A DNA stretch of 51,468 nucleotides from Hydrogenophaga sp. (GTDB lineage: Bacteria; Pseudomonadota; Gammaproteobacteria; Burkholderiales; Burkholderiaceae_C), in assembly GCA_011391495.1 (NCBI GenBank), contig JAABQK010000017.1, positions 1 to 51,468 on the forward strand. Direction: 5' to 3'. The position numbers and the translations under genes were made by a program. Shown piece after piece: positions 44,564 through 51,468 of this stretch. Within the stretch, counting starts at the first letter, position 1, and the number at the start of each line of letters is the position of its first letter. Below the pieces are notes generated by a model that ran no database searches, had not been told where the DNA came from, and saw only the letters and a program-made list of their open reading frames with translations.

Positions 44564-45772
44564 TCAGAAACCGATGTTGGTGCGCTCAAAGCCGTCCAGG
44601 CTGACCAGGCGGTGCTGGGCCAGCACCTTGTACAGCTCGGACTCGCCGACCGAGCGCGACAGGTAGGCATCGCTGCCGGCCAGACCGGCCTTCATGCGGT
44701 CCATGCTGCCCGCCGTCGGCGCAAACATGATGACCACGGGCGCACCGGTGGGGCGTTTCTGCTGCTTGACGGCTCGACAGACCTGGTAGGCATCGGGTTC
44801 GCCATTGAGGCGGTCGATCACCACCAGGCGGTAGGGGTGGGCCTTGAGCATCACCAGCGCCTGCGGCGCCTCGCGCGACCAGTCGATCGACAGGCCATAG
44901 CGCTTGAACCGCTTGTGCAGGATGCGTCCCTCCACCAGACTTTCCGCCACCAGCAGCATGTCGCCGCGCTGGACCTCGGGAACCTGCGCCTTGTTCTGGC
45001 CCAGCCGCGAGCGCGGCGGAGCGCTGGAACGCGGGTGGCGCGAGGGCACGGACGCCGGCGCGGCGGCGGGCAGTTCGTCCAGTCCGCCGAAATCGGTGAG
45101 CCGCATCACGCCCGGCTTCTGCCCGGCGGCAGCACCCGGGCGCCGCGCCGCTGCCGGAGCGGGGACCGCCGCGGGCGCGGCGGGACTGGCCGTTGGCAGC
45201 ATGGCCGAACGCGGCATGGGGCGTGTGGCGGGGAATTCGGAATCGGCGCGTTTGCTGCGCCGGGCGGGCAGCGCGGGCACCATCGGCTGAACCGACGCAC
45301 CCTGGAACGGTTCGGTCGCAGCAAAGCCGCGGTCAGCGACCTGGCCCAGACTTGCCGCAGGCCGGCGGCGCTCGGCGACTGGCGCTGCAGCTTTCGAGCC
45401 CTCGGAGCGGGTGGCGACAGGACCGGTCGCGGAAGCTGCGCGCTGGGGCATGGACGCGGGCGGAGCCACCCCCACGATGGCGTCCAGTGCGGCCAGCACC
45501 GCCACCAGCTTCACCGGCTTGCGCTGCAACGGCCAGCCGGTCCCGCCATCGCTGTTGCCGATCAGCAGTACCTTGCCCGGCAGGTCGGCGTGCTGCACCA
45601 GGTGCACCGCCTGCAGGTTGTCGGCATTGACGACCAGGATCTGTGCGTCCATCACCTCGTCCTGCACCACATAGCTGGGCGGCCGGCGGGCGGCCAGTCT
45701 GAAAAACGATTCGAACGTCGTGGACTCGTTTTGGGGAAAGCCCACCAGGGCCACCGTGTAAGAACCTGCCAT
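44564..45772 (-). CDS. Degenerate two-domain receiver-like protein
   Basis: The 402-residue product has a receiver-like N-terminal domain (about 1-105), a long Ala/Pro-rich linker, and a C-terminal receiver-like domain (about 285-400). In the latter the phosphoacceptor Asp (LVVIDRL) remains, but the acidic pair is replaced (LLVAES), the conserved Thr/Ser is Ala (VIMFAPT), and the conserved Lys is not kept (DAYLSRS). It may be a non-phosphorylated scaffold. The start at 45772 (MAGSYTVALVG) is preferred over an extension. Divergent from gpx. Confidence 0.8.
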   Translation of the reverse strand: MAGSYTVALVGFPQNESTTFESFFRLAARRPPSYVVQDEVMDAQILVVNADNLQAVHLVQHADLPGKVLLIGNSDGGTGWPLQRKPVKLVAVLAALDAIVGVAPPASMPQRAASATGPVATRSEGSKAAAPVAERRRPAASLGQVADRGFAATEPFQGASVQPMVPALPARRSKRADSEFPATRPMPRSAMLPTASPAAPAAVPAPAAARRPGAAAGQKPGVMRLTDFGGLDELPAAAPASVPSRHPRSSAPPRSRLGQNKAQVPEVQRGDMLLVAESLVEGRILHKRFKRYGLSIDWSREAPQALVMLKAHPYRLVVIDRLNGEPDAYQVCRAVKQQKRPTGAPVVIMFAPTAGSMDRMKAGLAGSDAYLSRSVGESELYKVLAQHRLVSLDGFERTNIGF

Positions 45773-45945
45773 TAACCCGCCTCTGGTGAGTACGAAGGAA
45801 TTAGAAAAAGGAAAGTATGCCCGTTCTGGTGCATACCCTGCACGGTTTCCCTTGAAGCATTCGACACAAGCGTGACACATCTCGCTGACGGCAGAGGGAG
45901 CCGCCACAATCGGACACCCCACCGCAACCGCAGGAGTTCCGCAGC

Positions 45946-46428
45946 ATGGCCACCCTTTACGACTTCGAAGCCCAGTCCATCGACGGCAAAACCGTGGCGC
46001 TGGACCAGTTCCGAGGCAGGCCGCTGCTGATCGTCAACACCGCCAGCGCCTGCGGCTTCACACCGCAATTCGGTGGACTGGAACAGTTGCATAAAACCTA
46101 CGGCTCGCGCGGACTGGTGGTGCTGGGCTTCCCTTGCAACCAGTTTGGCAGCCAGGACCCGGGCAGCAACGAAGAAATTGCAACCTTCTGCCAGCGCAAT
46201 TTCGGTGTCAGCTTTCCCATGATGAGCAAGATCGACGTCAACGGCGCCGAGGCCCACCCGCTCTACCAGTGGCTCAGCGCCGAAGCCCCGGGCCTGCTCG
46301 GCAGCAAGGCCATCAAGTGGAACTTCACCAAGTTTCTCGTCGGCAAGGACGGGCGCGTGATCAGGCGCTACGCGCCGCAGGACGCGCCGGAGAAACTGGC
46401 GAAAGACATCGAAGCCGCACTCGGGTGA
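45946..46428 (+). CDS. Glutathione peroxidase
   Basis: A 160-residue thiol peroxidase with the catalytic Cys36 in NTASACGFTPQ, Gln in the FPCNQFGSQ segment, and Trp in KWNFTKFLV, forming the Cys-Gln-Trp triad. Like most bacterial members it is probably thioredoxin-dependent. GCAGGAG before the ATG supports the start. Repeat copy F follows its stop. Confidence 0.94.
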   Translation: MATLYDFEAQSIDGKTVALDQFRGRPLLIVNTASACGFTPQFGGLEQLHKTYGSRGLVVLGFPCNQFGSQDPGSNEEIATFCQRNFGVSFPMMSKIDVNGAEAHPLYQWLSAEAPGLLGSKAIKWNFTKFLVGKDGRVIRRYAPQDAPEKLAKDIEAALG

Positions 46429-46429
46429 A

Positions 46430-46499
46430 CACCCCCAGCGCCGCCTGCGGCGTCACCCCCCAGGGGCGATGCGAGTGGCCCGGCGAAGCCGGCGCGGGG
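46430..46499 (+). repeat. Post-stop hairpin repeat, copy F
   Basis: Begins 2 nt after the gpx stop, in the same orientation. It contains CGCCGCCTGCGGCG, a shortened C/G palindrome and the terminal CCCGGCGAAGCCGG hairpin. It lies between gpx and the convergent lrgB gene. Its middle segment matches copy C inside mrdA. Confidence 0.85.
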
Positions 46500-46506
46500 A
46501 GAGGGC

Positions 46507-47265
46507 CTATACCCAGCGCAGCAGCCAGCCCGCCACCAGCGGCAGCGCCACCGCGCTGAACAGCGCGGACAGACCCATGGCCAGGCCGGCGAAGGCGCCC
46601 ATTTCCTCGCTCACCAGAAACGCCCGCGCGGTGCCGATGCCGTGTGCCGCGGTGCCCAGCGCGAAGCCGCGCACCGTCGGGTCTTTGATGCGCAGCGCAT
46701 CGAACAGGTAGCGCGCGCTGGCCGCACCCAGAATGCCGGTGCACACCACCAGCACGGCGGTGAGCGTGGGCAGGCCACCGATCTTTTCCGAAATGCCCAT
46801 GGCGACCGGCGCGGTGACCGACTTGGGCGCCAGCGAGGCGATGGTGGCCTTGCTGGCACCGAGCATCCAGCCCACGCCGATGGCGGTGACCGTGGCCGCC
46901 AGCGTGCCGACCACCAGCGCCCCCAGCATCGGCAGCCACAGGCGCTTCAGGCGCGCGAGCTGCTCGAACAGCGGTACCGACAGCGCCACCGTGGCCGGCC
47001 CGAGCAGGAAGTGCACGAACTGCGCGCCTTCGAAGTAGGTGGCATAGGGAGTGCCCGTACCCCAGAGCAGCGCGCCGAGCACCATGACCGACAGGGCCAC
47101 CGGATTGGCGAGCGGATGAAAGCCGCTGCGCCGGTAGGCCACGAAAGCTCCGTGGTACACCAGCAACGTGACCGTGAGGCCCAGCAGCGGCGAGGCCGAA
47201 AGGTAGACCCAGACATCGGCCAGGCGGCCGACCGCCATGCCGGCGATCGGCAGGCCTTCGTTCAT
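46507..47265 (-). CDS. lrgB: LrgB-family membrane protein
   Basis: The 252-residue product has the LrgB/CidB pattern of about seven membrane segments, with TVTLLVYHGAF near the start, GATIASLAPKSVTAPVAMGIS in the middle and AAHGIGTARAF. LrgAB/CidAB modulate murein hydrolase activity and carry small organic acids. Its start overlaps the lrgA stop by 4 nt (ATGA). Confidence 0.93.
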   Translation of the reverse strand: MNEGLPIAGMAVGRLADVWVYLSASPLLGLTVTLLVYHGAFVAYRRSGFHPLANPVALSVMVLGALLWGTGTPYATYFEGAQFVHFLLGPATVALSVPLFEQLARLKRLWLPMLGALVVGTLAATVTAIGVGWMLGASKATIASLAPKSVTAPVAMGISEKIGGLPTLTAVLVVCTGILGAASARYLFDALRIKDPTVRGFALGTAAHGIGTARAFLVSEEMGAFAGLAMGLSALFSAVALPLVAGWLLRWV

Positions 47266-47627
47266 GGCGTGTCCTCGTCTGCGCGCGACCCCACCCGCTT
47301 CATCAGCCAGGCCATGGTGAGCGCCGCACTGGCCAGCCCCACGAGCGTACTGACCACCAGCGCCACACCAATGGCGAGCGCCTCGTCGCCCAGGCGCTGC
47401 AGGTGCAGCATCACGCCCACGCCCGCAGGCACGAAGAGCAGCGAGAGGTGCTGCAGCAGCGTCTGCGCGGTGGGCTTGATGGCGTGCAGCAGCGAAGGCC
47501 GCAGCACCAGCGTCAGCAGCAGCAGCGCCATGCCCACCACCGGCCCCGGCACCGGCACGGCCAGCGTGCGCACCAGCGCTTCGCCGATGAGCTGGAACAC
47601 GAGCAGGGCGGCGAGCGCGGGGATCAT
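47262..47627 (-). CDS. lrgA: LrgA/CidA-family holin-like protein
   Basis: The 121-residue product has four membrane segments: LLVFQLIGEALVRTLAVPVPG, VVGMALLLLTLVL, LLFVPAGVGVMLHL and the tail. This is the LrgA/CidA pattern. It overlaps lrgB by 4 nt and follows the DUF3597 gene by 7 nt, suggesting a three-gene operon. Confidence 0.92.
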   Translation of the reverse strand: MIPALAALLVFQLIGEALVRTLAVPVPGPVVGMALLLLTLVLRPSLLHAIKPTAQTLLQHLSLLFVPAGVGVMLHLQRLGDEALAIGVALVVSTLVGLASAALTMAWLMKRVGSRADEDTP

Positions 47628-47634
47628 GCGCAGA

Positions 47635-48042
47635 TCAGAGCAGTTCTTTCGGAATGTTGCCGCCGTTGGCGGCGATATGGCCCAGCACCTGTTTGTGCAG
47701 CCACATGTTCATCTGGGCGGAGTCGGCCATTTTGTCGTCGGGGCAGTAGAGCTCCTTGGCCAGTTCCTTGCGGGCGGCCAGGCTGCTGTCCAGGCCCAGC
47801 AGCTTGAGCAGATCCACGATGGAGGTCTTCCAGTTGAGCTTTTCCGGGTGGTTGGCGGCCTTTTCGGTCAGCAGCGTGACCACGTCCACCATCGCGATGG
47901 GATTGACCACGGGCGCAGCCGGGGCAGACGCCACCACCGGTGCGGGCGCCGGCGCAGCGGCAGCAGGAGGCGGCGTGATGACAGGCGCTGCGGCCGCCTC
48001 TTTCATGCCCAGCTTTTCCAGAATGTTGCTGAAGAAACCCAT
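47635..48042 (-). CDS. DUF3597 protein
   Basis: The 135-residue product has an N-terminal amphipathic MGFFSNILEKLGMKE, an Ala/Pro-rich linker (about 17-50), and a helical DUF3597 domain with SIVDLLKLLGLDSSLAARKELAKEL and QMNMWLHKQVLGHIAANGG. The role is unknown. AAAGGA 7 nt before the ATG at 48042 favours it over the TTG two codons earlier. It is followed by lrgA after 7 nt, so cotranscription is likely. Confidence 0.85.
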   Translation of the reverse strand: MGFFSNILEKLGMKEAAAAPVITPPPAAAAPAPAPVVASAPAAPVVNPIAMVDVVTLLTEKAANHPEKLNWKTSIVDLLKLLGLDSSLAARKELAKELYCPDDKMADSAQMNMWLHKQVLGHIAANGGNIPKELL

Positions 48043-48200
48043 GATCAATCCTTTGATGGCGTCGTGAACAGAAGGCGCTGTACCGGACGCCGACGGCAGC
48101 GCACCCCCAGCTTACAGGCTGCACACCCCATAGGCATGACACAGGGGAGAATGTTCCGGCTCAGCAGCTGCGCCGGGGCGTGCGCCCATGCCCGCCCGTC

Positions 48201-49430
48201 TCAGGCCAGCGCGTCGTCCAGCAGCTCGATCCAGTGCCGCACCGGCGTGGCCGTGCCGCTTTGCAAGTGGGTGATGCAACCGATGTTGGCGCTGGTGATC
48301 ACGTCGGGTTTCAGTTCGCTCAGGTGGCCGAGCTTGCGGTCGCGCAGCTGGTACGACAACCCGGGGTTGAGCACCGAATAGGTGCCGGCCGAGCCACAGC
48401 ACAGATGCGCTTCGTTCCTCGCCACCTGCACGGTGAAGCCGAGCGCGCTCAGGTGCGTCTCCACACCGCCTTTGAGCTGCTGGCCGTGCTGCAGCGTGCA
48501 GGGCGGGTGGAACCCGATCACCTTCTTCGCGTCGGGTTGCTTCGCGAGCTTCGGCTTGAGCACCGGCACCAGCGCGGGCAGCAGCTCACTCAGGTCTTGG
48601 GTCAGTTCGCTGATGCGCGCGGCCTTGGCCGCGTAGACCGGGTCGTCAGCCAGGATGTGGCCGTATTCCTTGACCGTGACACCGCAGCCCGAGGCGTTCA
48701 TGACGATGGCTTCCACGCCGGCTTCGACGTGCGGCCACCAGGCGTCGATGTTGGCGCGCATCTCGGCCTTGCCACCGTCCTGGTCGTTCAGGTGGAACTT
48801 CACCGCGCCGCAGCAGCCGGCCTTGGGGGCGATCACGGTCTGGAGGCCAGCGGCGTCGAGCACGCGTGCGGTGGCGCTGTTGATGTTGGGCATCATGGCC
48901 GGCTGCACGCAGCCGGCGAGCAGGAGCACCTTGCGCGCATGGGTCTGGCCCGGCCAGCGCCCGGCGTTCTGTTTCGCTGGCACCTTGTTCTTCAGGGTCC
49001 CGGGCAGCAGCGGGCGCACCAGCTGGCCGAGCTTCATGGCCGGGCCGAACAACGGCGAGGGCAGGCCCTCCTTCAGCAGCCAGCGCACCGCTTTCTCGCC
49101 CGCCGGGCGCGGCACTTTCTCGTCCACGATCTTGCGACCGATGTCGATCAGGTGGCCGTAGTCCACGCCGCTGGGGCAGGTGCTTTCGCAATTGCGGCAG
49201 GTGAGGCACCGGTCCAGGTGCAGCTGCGTCTTGCGCGTGGGCTCGGCGCCTTCCAGCACCTGCTTCATCAGGTAGATGCGACCGCGAGGACCATCGAGCT
49301 CGTCGCCGAGCAACTGGTAGGTCGGGCAGGTGGCGGTGCAGAAGCCGCAGTGCACGCATTTGCGCAAAATGGCTTCGGCCGCGCGGCCGTCCGCGCGTTG
49401 CTGGTATTCGGGGGAGAGTTGGGTTTGCAT
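48201..49430 (-). CDS. glcF: Glycolate oxidase iron-sulfur subunit
   Basis: GlcF carries electrons in the GlcDEF glycolate oxidase complex. The 409-residue product has two 4Fe-4S motifs, CVHCGFCTATCP (Cys25, 28, 31, 35) and CLTCRNCESTCP (Cys75, 78, 81, 85), then two CCG-type domains (CCGAVKFHL and CCGSAGTYS). It starts 13 nt after glcE. The 53-codon extension of the frame is not used. Confidence 0.95.
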   Translation of the reverse strand: MQTQLSPEYQQRADGRAAEAILRKCVHCGFCTATCPTYQLLGDELDGPRGRIYLMKQVLEGAEPTRKTQLHLDRCLTCRNCESTCPSGVDYGHLIDIGRKIVDEKVPRPAGEKAVRWLLKEGLPSPLFGPAMKLGQLVRPLLPGTLKNKVPAKQNAGRWPGQTHARKVLLLAGCVQPAMMPNINSATARVLDAAGLQTVIAPKAGCCGAVKFHLNDQDGGKAEMRANIDAWWPHVEAGVEAIVMNASGCGVTVKEYGHILADDPVYAAKAARISELTQDLSELLPALVPVLKPKLAKQPDAKKVIGFHPPCTLQHGQQLKGGVETHLSALGFTVQVARNEAHLCCGSAGTYSVLNPGLSYQLRDRKLGHLSELKPDVITSANIGCITHLQSGTATPVRHWIELLDDALA

Positions 49431-49443
49431 GCCGAGCGTGCTT

Positions 49444-50568
49444 TCAGACCATTCGGCCCGGGTTGAAGATGCCTGCCGGGTCGAACTCGGCGCGCAGGCG
49501 TTGCGTGATCGCTTCGATGGCGGCACTTGACCGGTCGAAACGCGGCACGCCCGGCGCTGCGTCGGCCCCGGCACGGAACAGGGTGGCATGGCCGTTGACC
49601 GCGGCTGCCGCTGCGCGCAACTCGGCGGCCGCCGCTGCGGGTGCCCACAGCCAGCGCTGGGCGCCCTGCCACTCGATCAGCTGTGCATAGGGCACTGGCA
49701 GCACCGGCGCGGTCTGCGGCACCGACAGACGCCAGAGGCAGAGGTCGGGTGCCGCTGCGGCAAAGAACGGCAGGCTCTGGTCGCGGCAGGCGGCCCAGTC
49801 GGGGCCGGCCTGCGTTTGGTCCATGCGCTGGCCACCCGCCTCGCGGATCAGGCGCTCACTGGCCGATTCCACTGCCGCCACCGCGCCGCGCAGGCGTAGG
49901 AACAACAGCTCGGGGGAACCCGCCTGGGTTTCGTCTTTGACCCAGCAGCTCGCATTCAGCGGCAGCGGCTGGCCGCCCCAGCGGTGCAACTGCTCCAGTG
50001 CATCGTGCTGCGGCAGCGTGAACACCAGCGTGGCCTCGGCGGGCGCCACCGGCAGCACCTTGAGGCTGACGTCGGTGATGACGCCGAGCGTGCCCAGCGA
50101 GCCCGCCATGACCCGGCTGACGTCGTAGCCGGCCACGTTTTTCATGACCTGGCCACCAAAGGTCAGCCAGTCACCCCGGCCGTTGATGAACTGCACGCCC
50201 AGCACGTAGTCCCGGACGCCACCGGCGCTGGCGCGTGCCGGGCCGGCCAGTCCGGCCGCGACCACGCCACCCACGGTGGACGCGGCGCCAAAGCGCGGCG
50301 GCTCGAAAGGCAGGCACTGGCCCTTCTCGGCCAGCGCTGTCTCCAGCTCGGCCAGCGGGGTGCCGGCGCGCACCGTCACCACGAGCTCGCTCGGCTCGTA
50401 GCTGACGATGCCCTGCCAGACGGTGGTGGACAAGGCGTCGCCCGCGGTGGGCTGACCGTAAAAGGCCTTGGTGTCGCCACCGATGATGCGCAAGGGCCTG
50501 CGCGCCGACGCAGCGGCCTTCACCTGATCGATCAGCTGACGGGGGGATTCATTGGGGCTGGAACTCAT
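49444..50568 (-). CDS. glcE: Glycolate oxidase FAD-binding subunit
   Basis: The 374-residue product has the PCMH-type FAD-binding fold: GGDTKAFYG, EPSELVVTVRAGTPLAELE, FGAASTVGGVVAAGLAGPAR and KNVAGYDVSRVMAGSLGTLG. It pairs with GlcF and GlcD. The expected glcD is not upstream; a small secreted-protein gene is there instead. The start could be 50568 or an ATG three codons earlier. Confidence 0.93.
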   Translation of the reverse strand: MSSSPNESPRQLIDQVKAAASARRPLRIIGGDTKAFYGQPTAGDALSTTVWQGIVSYEPSELVVTVRAGTPLAELETALAEKGQCLPFEPPRFGAASTVGGVVAAGLAGPARASAGGVRDYVLGVQFINGRGDWLTFGGQVMKNVAGYDVSRVMAGSLGTLGVITDVSLKVLPVAPAEATLVFTLPQHDALEQLHRWGGQPLPLNASCWVKDETQAGSPELLFLRLRGAVAAVESASERLIREAGGQRMDQTQAGPDWAACRDQSLPFFAAAAPDLCLWRLSVPQTAPVLPVPYAQLIEWQGAQRWLWAPAAAAAELRAAAAAVNGHATLFRAGADAAPGVPRFDRSSAAIEAITQRLRAEFDPAGIFNPGRMV

Positions 50569-50697
50569 GGCCGCCATGGTAGCGGCCGCGCTTCGGACCG
50601 GTTTTGAATTTTTTGCATGCGCGGGTGCAAATGCGCCCCCCAGGGACCCGAAGCCGCCGGCCCGCACCACCCCGGCCAGCAGGAAGATCCGCTCCCG

Positions 50698-50946
50698 CTA
50701 CCGGGTACGCCCGAGGCACACGCCCGCATTGGGCCGGCCCTTGCACTCGCGCTTGAGGCGTTTGTCGCGCGCCGCCGGGCTCTCGTCGGAAGGCGCTCCC
50801 ACGAAGCTCACTTTGGCTGGTTTGCCGCTCCCGCCCTGCGCGGCCTTGGTGCTGGCGGCGAGCGTCGGCAGGCTGAGGCCACACAGCAGCACGGCCGCCA
50901 AGGACCACCGCAGACGCATGGATGCAAGGGATTTTTTCCGGGACAT
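50698..50946 (-). CDS. Small secreted basic protein
   Basis: The 82-residue product has a signal peptide (about 1-30, LAAVLLCGLSLPTLAA) and a short basic mature region with KRLKRECKGRPNAGVCLGRTR holding two cysteines. No family was recognised. AGGAG 7 nt before 50946 supports the start. A group II intron ends about 80 nt upstream of it, so its promoter region may have been interrupted. Confidence 0.65.
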   Translation of the reverse strand: MSRKKSLASMRLRWSLAAVLLCGLSLPTLAASTKAAQGGSGKPAKVSFVGAPSDESPAARDKRLKRECKGRPNAGVCLGRTR

Positions 50947-51065
50947 GGTTTGCTCCTGAACACGGGATGACACCCGCTGTTCATCTTGAGCCGTCTTTGA
51001 CGGGACTTCAGTGATGCATTCACCAATCGGCATAGGGGACCCCCATCATAGGAGGCACCCCTGCC

Positions 51066-51101
51066 ACACCACCTAGCATGCGGGTCCGCACTAGGCGGTT
51101 C
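51066..51101 (-). ncRNA. Group II intron domain V
   Basis: ACCGCCTAG pairs with CTAGGTGGT and TGC with GCA, with the GGAC-type loop between, giving the expected 34-36 nt hairpin. The CGC catalytic triad is in the first arm. Domain VI follows, with GGCA/TGCC and GGGG/CCCC stems and a bulged A. Confidence 0.8.
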
Positions 51102-51113
51102 AAGAGCTTGAGG

Positions 51114-51468
51114 TCACGACAGCCTTGGCACCCCCAACCCGTCGAAGTACGCAATGGTCAGCACGCTATTGAGCAGCTTGGCGCTGTTTCGCCACCAACA
51201 ATGGCAGTTGCCCGCCACCTGTCGGGCGACATCCTCGCTGGCCCCCAGTGCCTTGAGTTCCCGGTAGATCGTGTTGGACCGCTTCCAGTGCTTGAGCTGG
51301 ATGGCCCTCAGGCGGTGGCGCAGCCATTCGTCCAGCGCTCGCCAGACTCCCGGCGTTTGCGCCAGCCCAAAGTACGTCTTCCATCCCAGCACATAGGGCC
51401 TGAGCTTTTCTACCGTTTCCTCCATGCTGCACCCGCCCGAGCGGCGCGTGAGTTGCCGGATCCGGGCC
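51114..51468 (-). CDS. Group II intron reverse transcriptase/maturase, C-terminal part (partial)
   Basis: The frame is open to the right edge. The last 118 residues include RIRQLTRRSGG, KLRPYVLGWKTYFGLAQTPG, LDEWLRHRLRAIQLKHWKR and AYFDGLGVPRLS, the GIIM maturase X domain of intron-encoded proteins. The reverse transcriptase domain lies outside the window. An internal ATG at 51425 is not the true start. Confidence 0.9.
   Translation of the reverse strand, partial: ARIRQLTRRSGGCSMEETVEKLRPYVLGWKTYFGLAQTPGVWRALDEWLRHRLRAIQLKHWKRSNTIYRELKALGASEDVARQVAGNCHCWWRNSAKLLNSVLTIAYFDGLGVPRLS

Larger units (their letters stand above)
51026..51468 (-). mobile_element. Group II intron, 3' part (runs off the right edge)
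   Basis: On the minus strand the maturase C-terminus is followed by domain V and domain VI. The predicted 3' end at 51026 reads ..TGCCGAT, 7 nt after the branch A at 51033, and ends in AT as the AY rule requires. The 5' part lies beyond the window. The 3' exon begins at 51025. Confidence 0.85.

Noticed and set aside
51114..51468. Retron or diversity-generating retroelement
   Set aside because: The X-domain sequence and the following domain V/VI are those of a group II intron.

Overview
The window is GC-rich, densely coded, and looks like the chromosome of a betaproteobacterium, most likely a member of the Comamonadaceae (Hydrogenophaga/Acidovorax-like). The basis is gene content and order (gatCAB divergent from mreBCD-mrdA), protein sequence character, and a family of GC-rich repeats. 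No rRNA, tRNA or CRISPR array was seen. This is a judgement from reading; no database search was run.

Layout. 1-8540: gatC-gatA-gatB (tRNA-dependent amidation) on the minus strand, divergent from mreB-mreC-mreD-mrdA (rod shape). rodA, the usual next gene, is absent. An IS110-family element lies at 8771-10070, followed by a TSUP transporter gene. 10.9-13.1 kb: an ammonium transporter gene with a clear sigma-54 promoter and an NtrC-like site. Its upstream region also holds an opposite-strand terminator and a possible small RNA. 13.1-20.8 kb: GMC oxidoreductase, LysR regulator, hotdog thioesterase, GlcG/HbpS-like protein, PHB-depolymerase-like esterase, RHH regulator, CoA-disulfide-reductase-like flavoprotein and DUF3096 protein. 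21.1-23.2 kb: a TIR-domain protein overlapping by 4 nt a secreted two-DTG aspartic protease with a PDZ domain. 24-31 kb: hydrolase, two phosphoribosyltransferases, a HODM-alpha-like (DUF3445) protein, an NhaR-like regulator divergent from a Bax-inhibitor-1/TerB-like/membrane/ExoD gene row, and a second TSUP gene.

32.0-35.5 kb: a HAD-UbiA fusion, an SMR/EamA-type small transporter and a GT39/ArnT-like glycosyltransferase, together resembling a lipid-linked pentose pathway. 35.5-41.9 kb: a five-gene minus-strand row encoding membrane-fusion protein, RND pump, DUF2892, TDT/SLAC1 transporter and a CsoR/RcnR-family repressor. A strong promoter with an embedded C/G-tract palindrome stands at its head. 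The repressor lacks two of the three usual metal ligands. 42-50.6 kb: alanine racemase, LplT, a degenerate double receiver-like protein, glutathione peroxidase, DUF3597-lrgA-lrgB, and glcE-glcF without glcD. The right edge cuts through a group II intron; its maturase C-terminus, domain V, domain VI and 3' splice site are visible.

A recurring feature is a 70-80 bp three-hairpin repeat. Six copies are present. Five start within about 13 nt after a stop codon, all with the same polarity relative to the upstream gene; the sixth has become the coding tail of PBP2. The strongest candidates for undescribed biology are the CsoR-like/RND/TDT operon, the TIR plus aspartic protease pair, the HAD-UbiA/SMR/GT39 cassette, the post-stop repeat family and the possible small RNA opposite amt.
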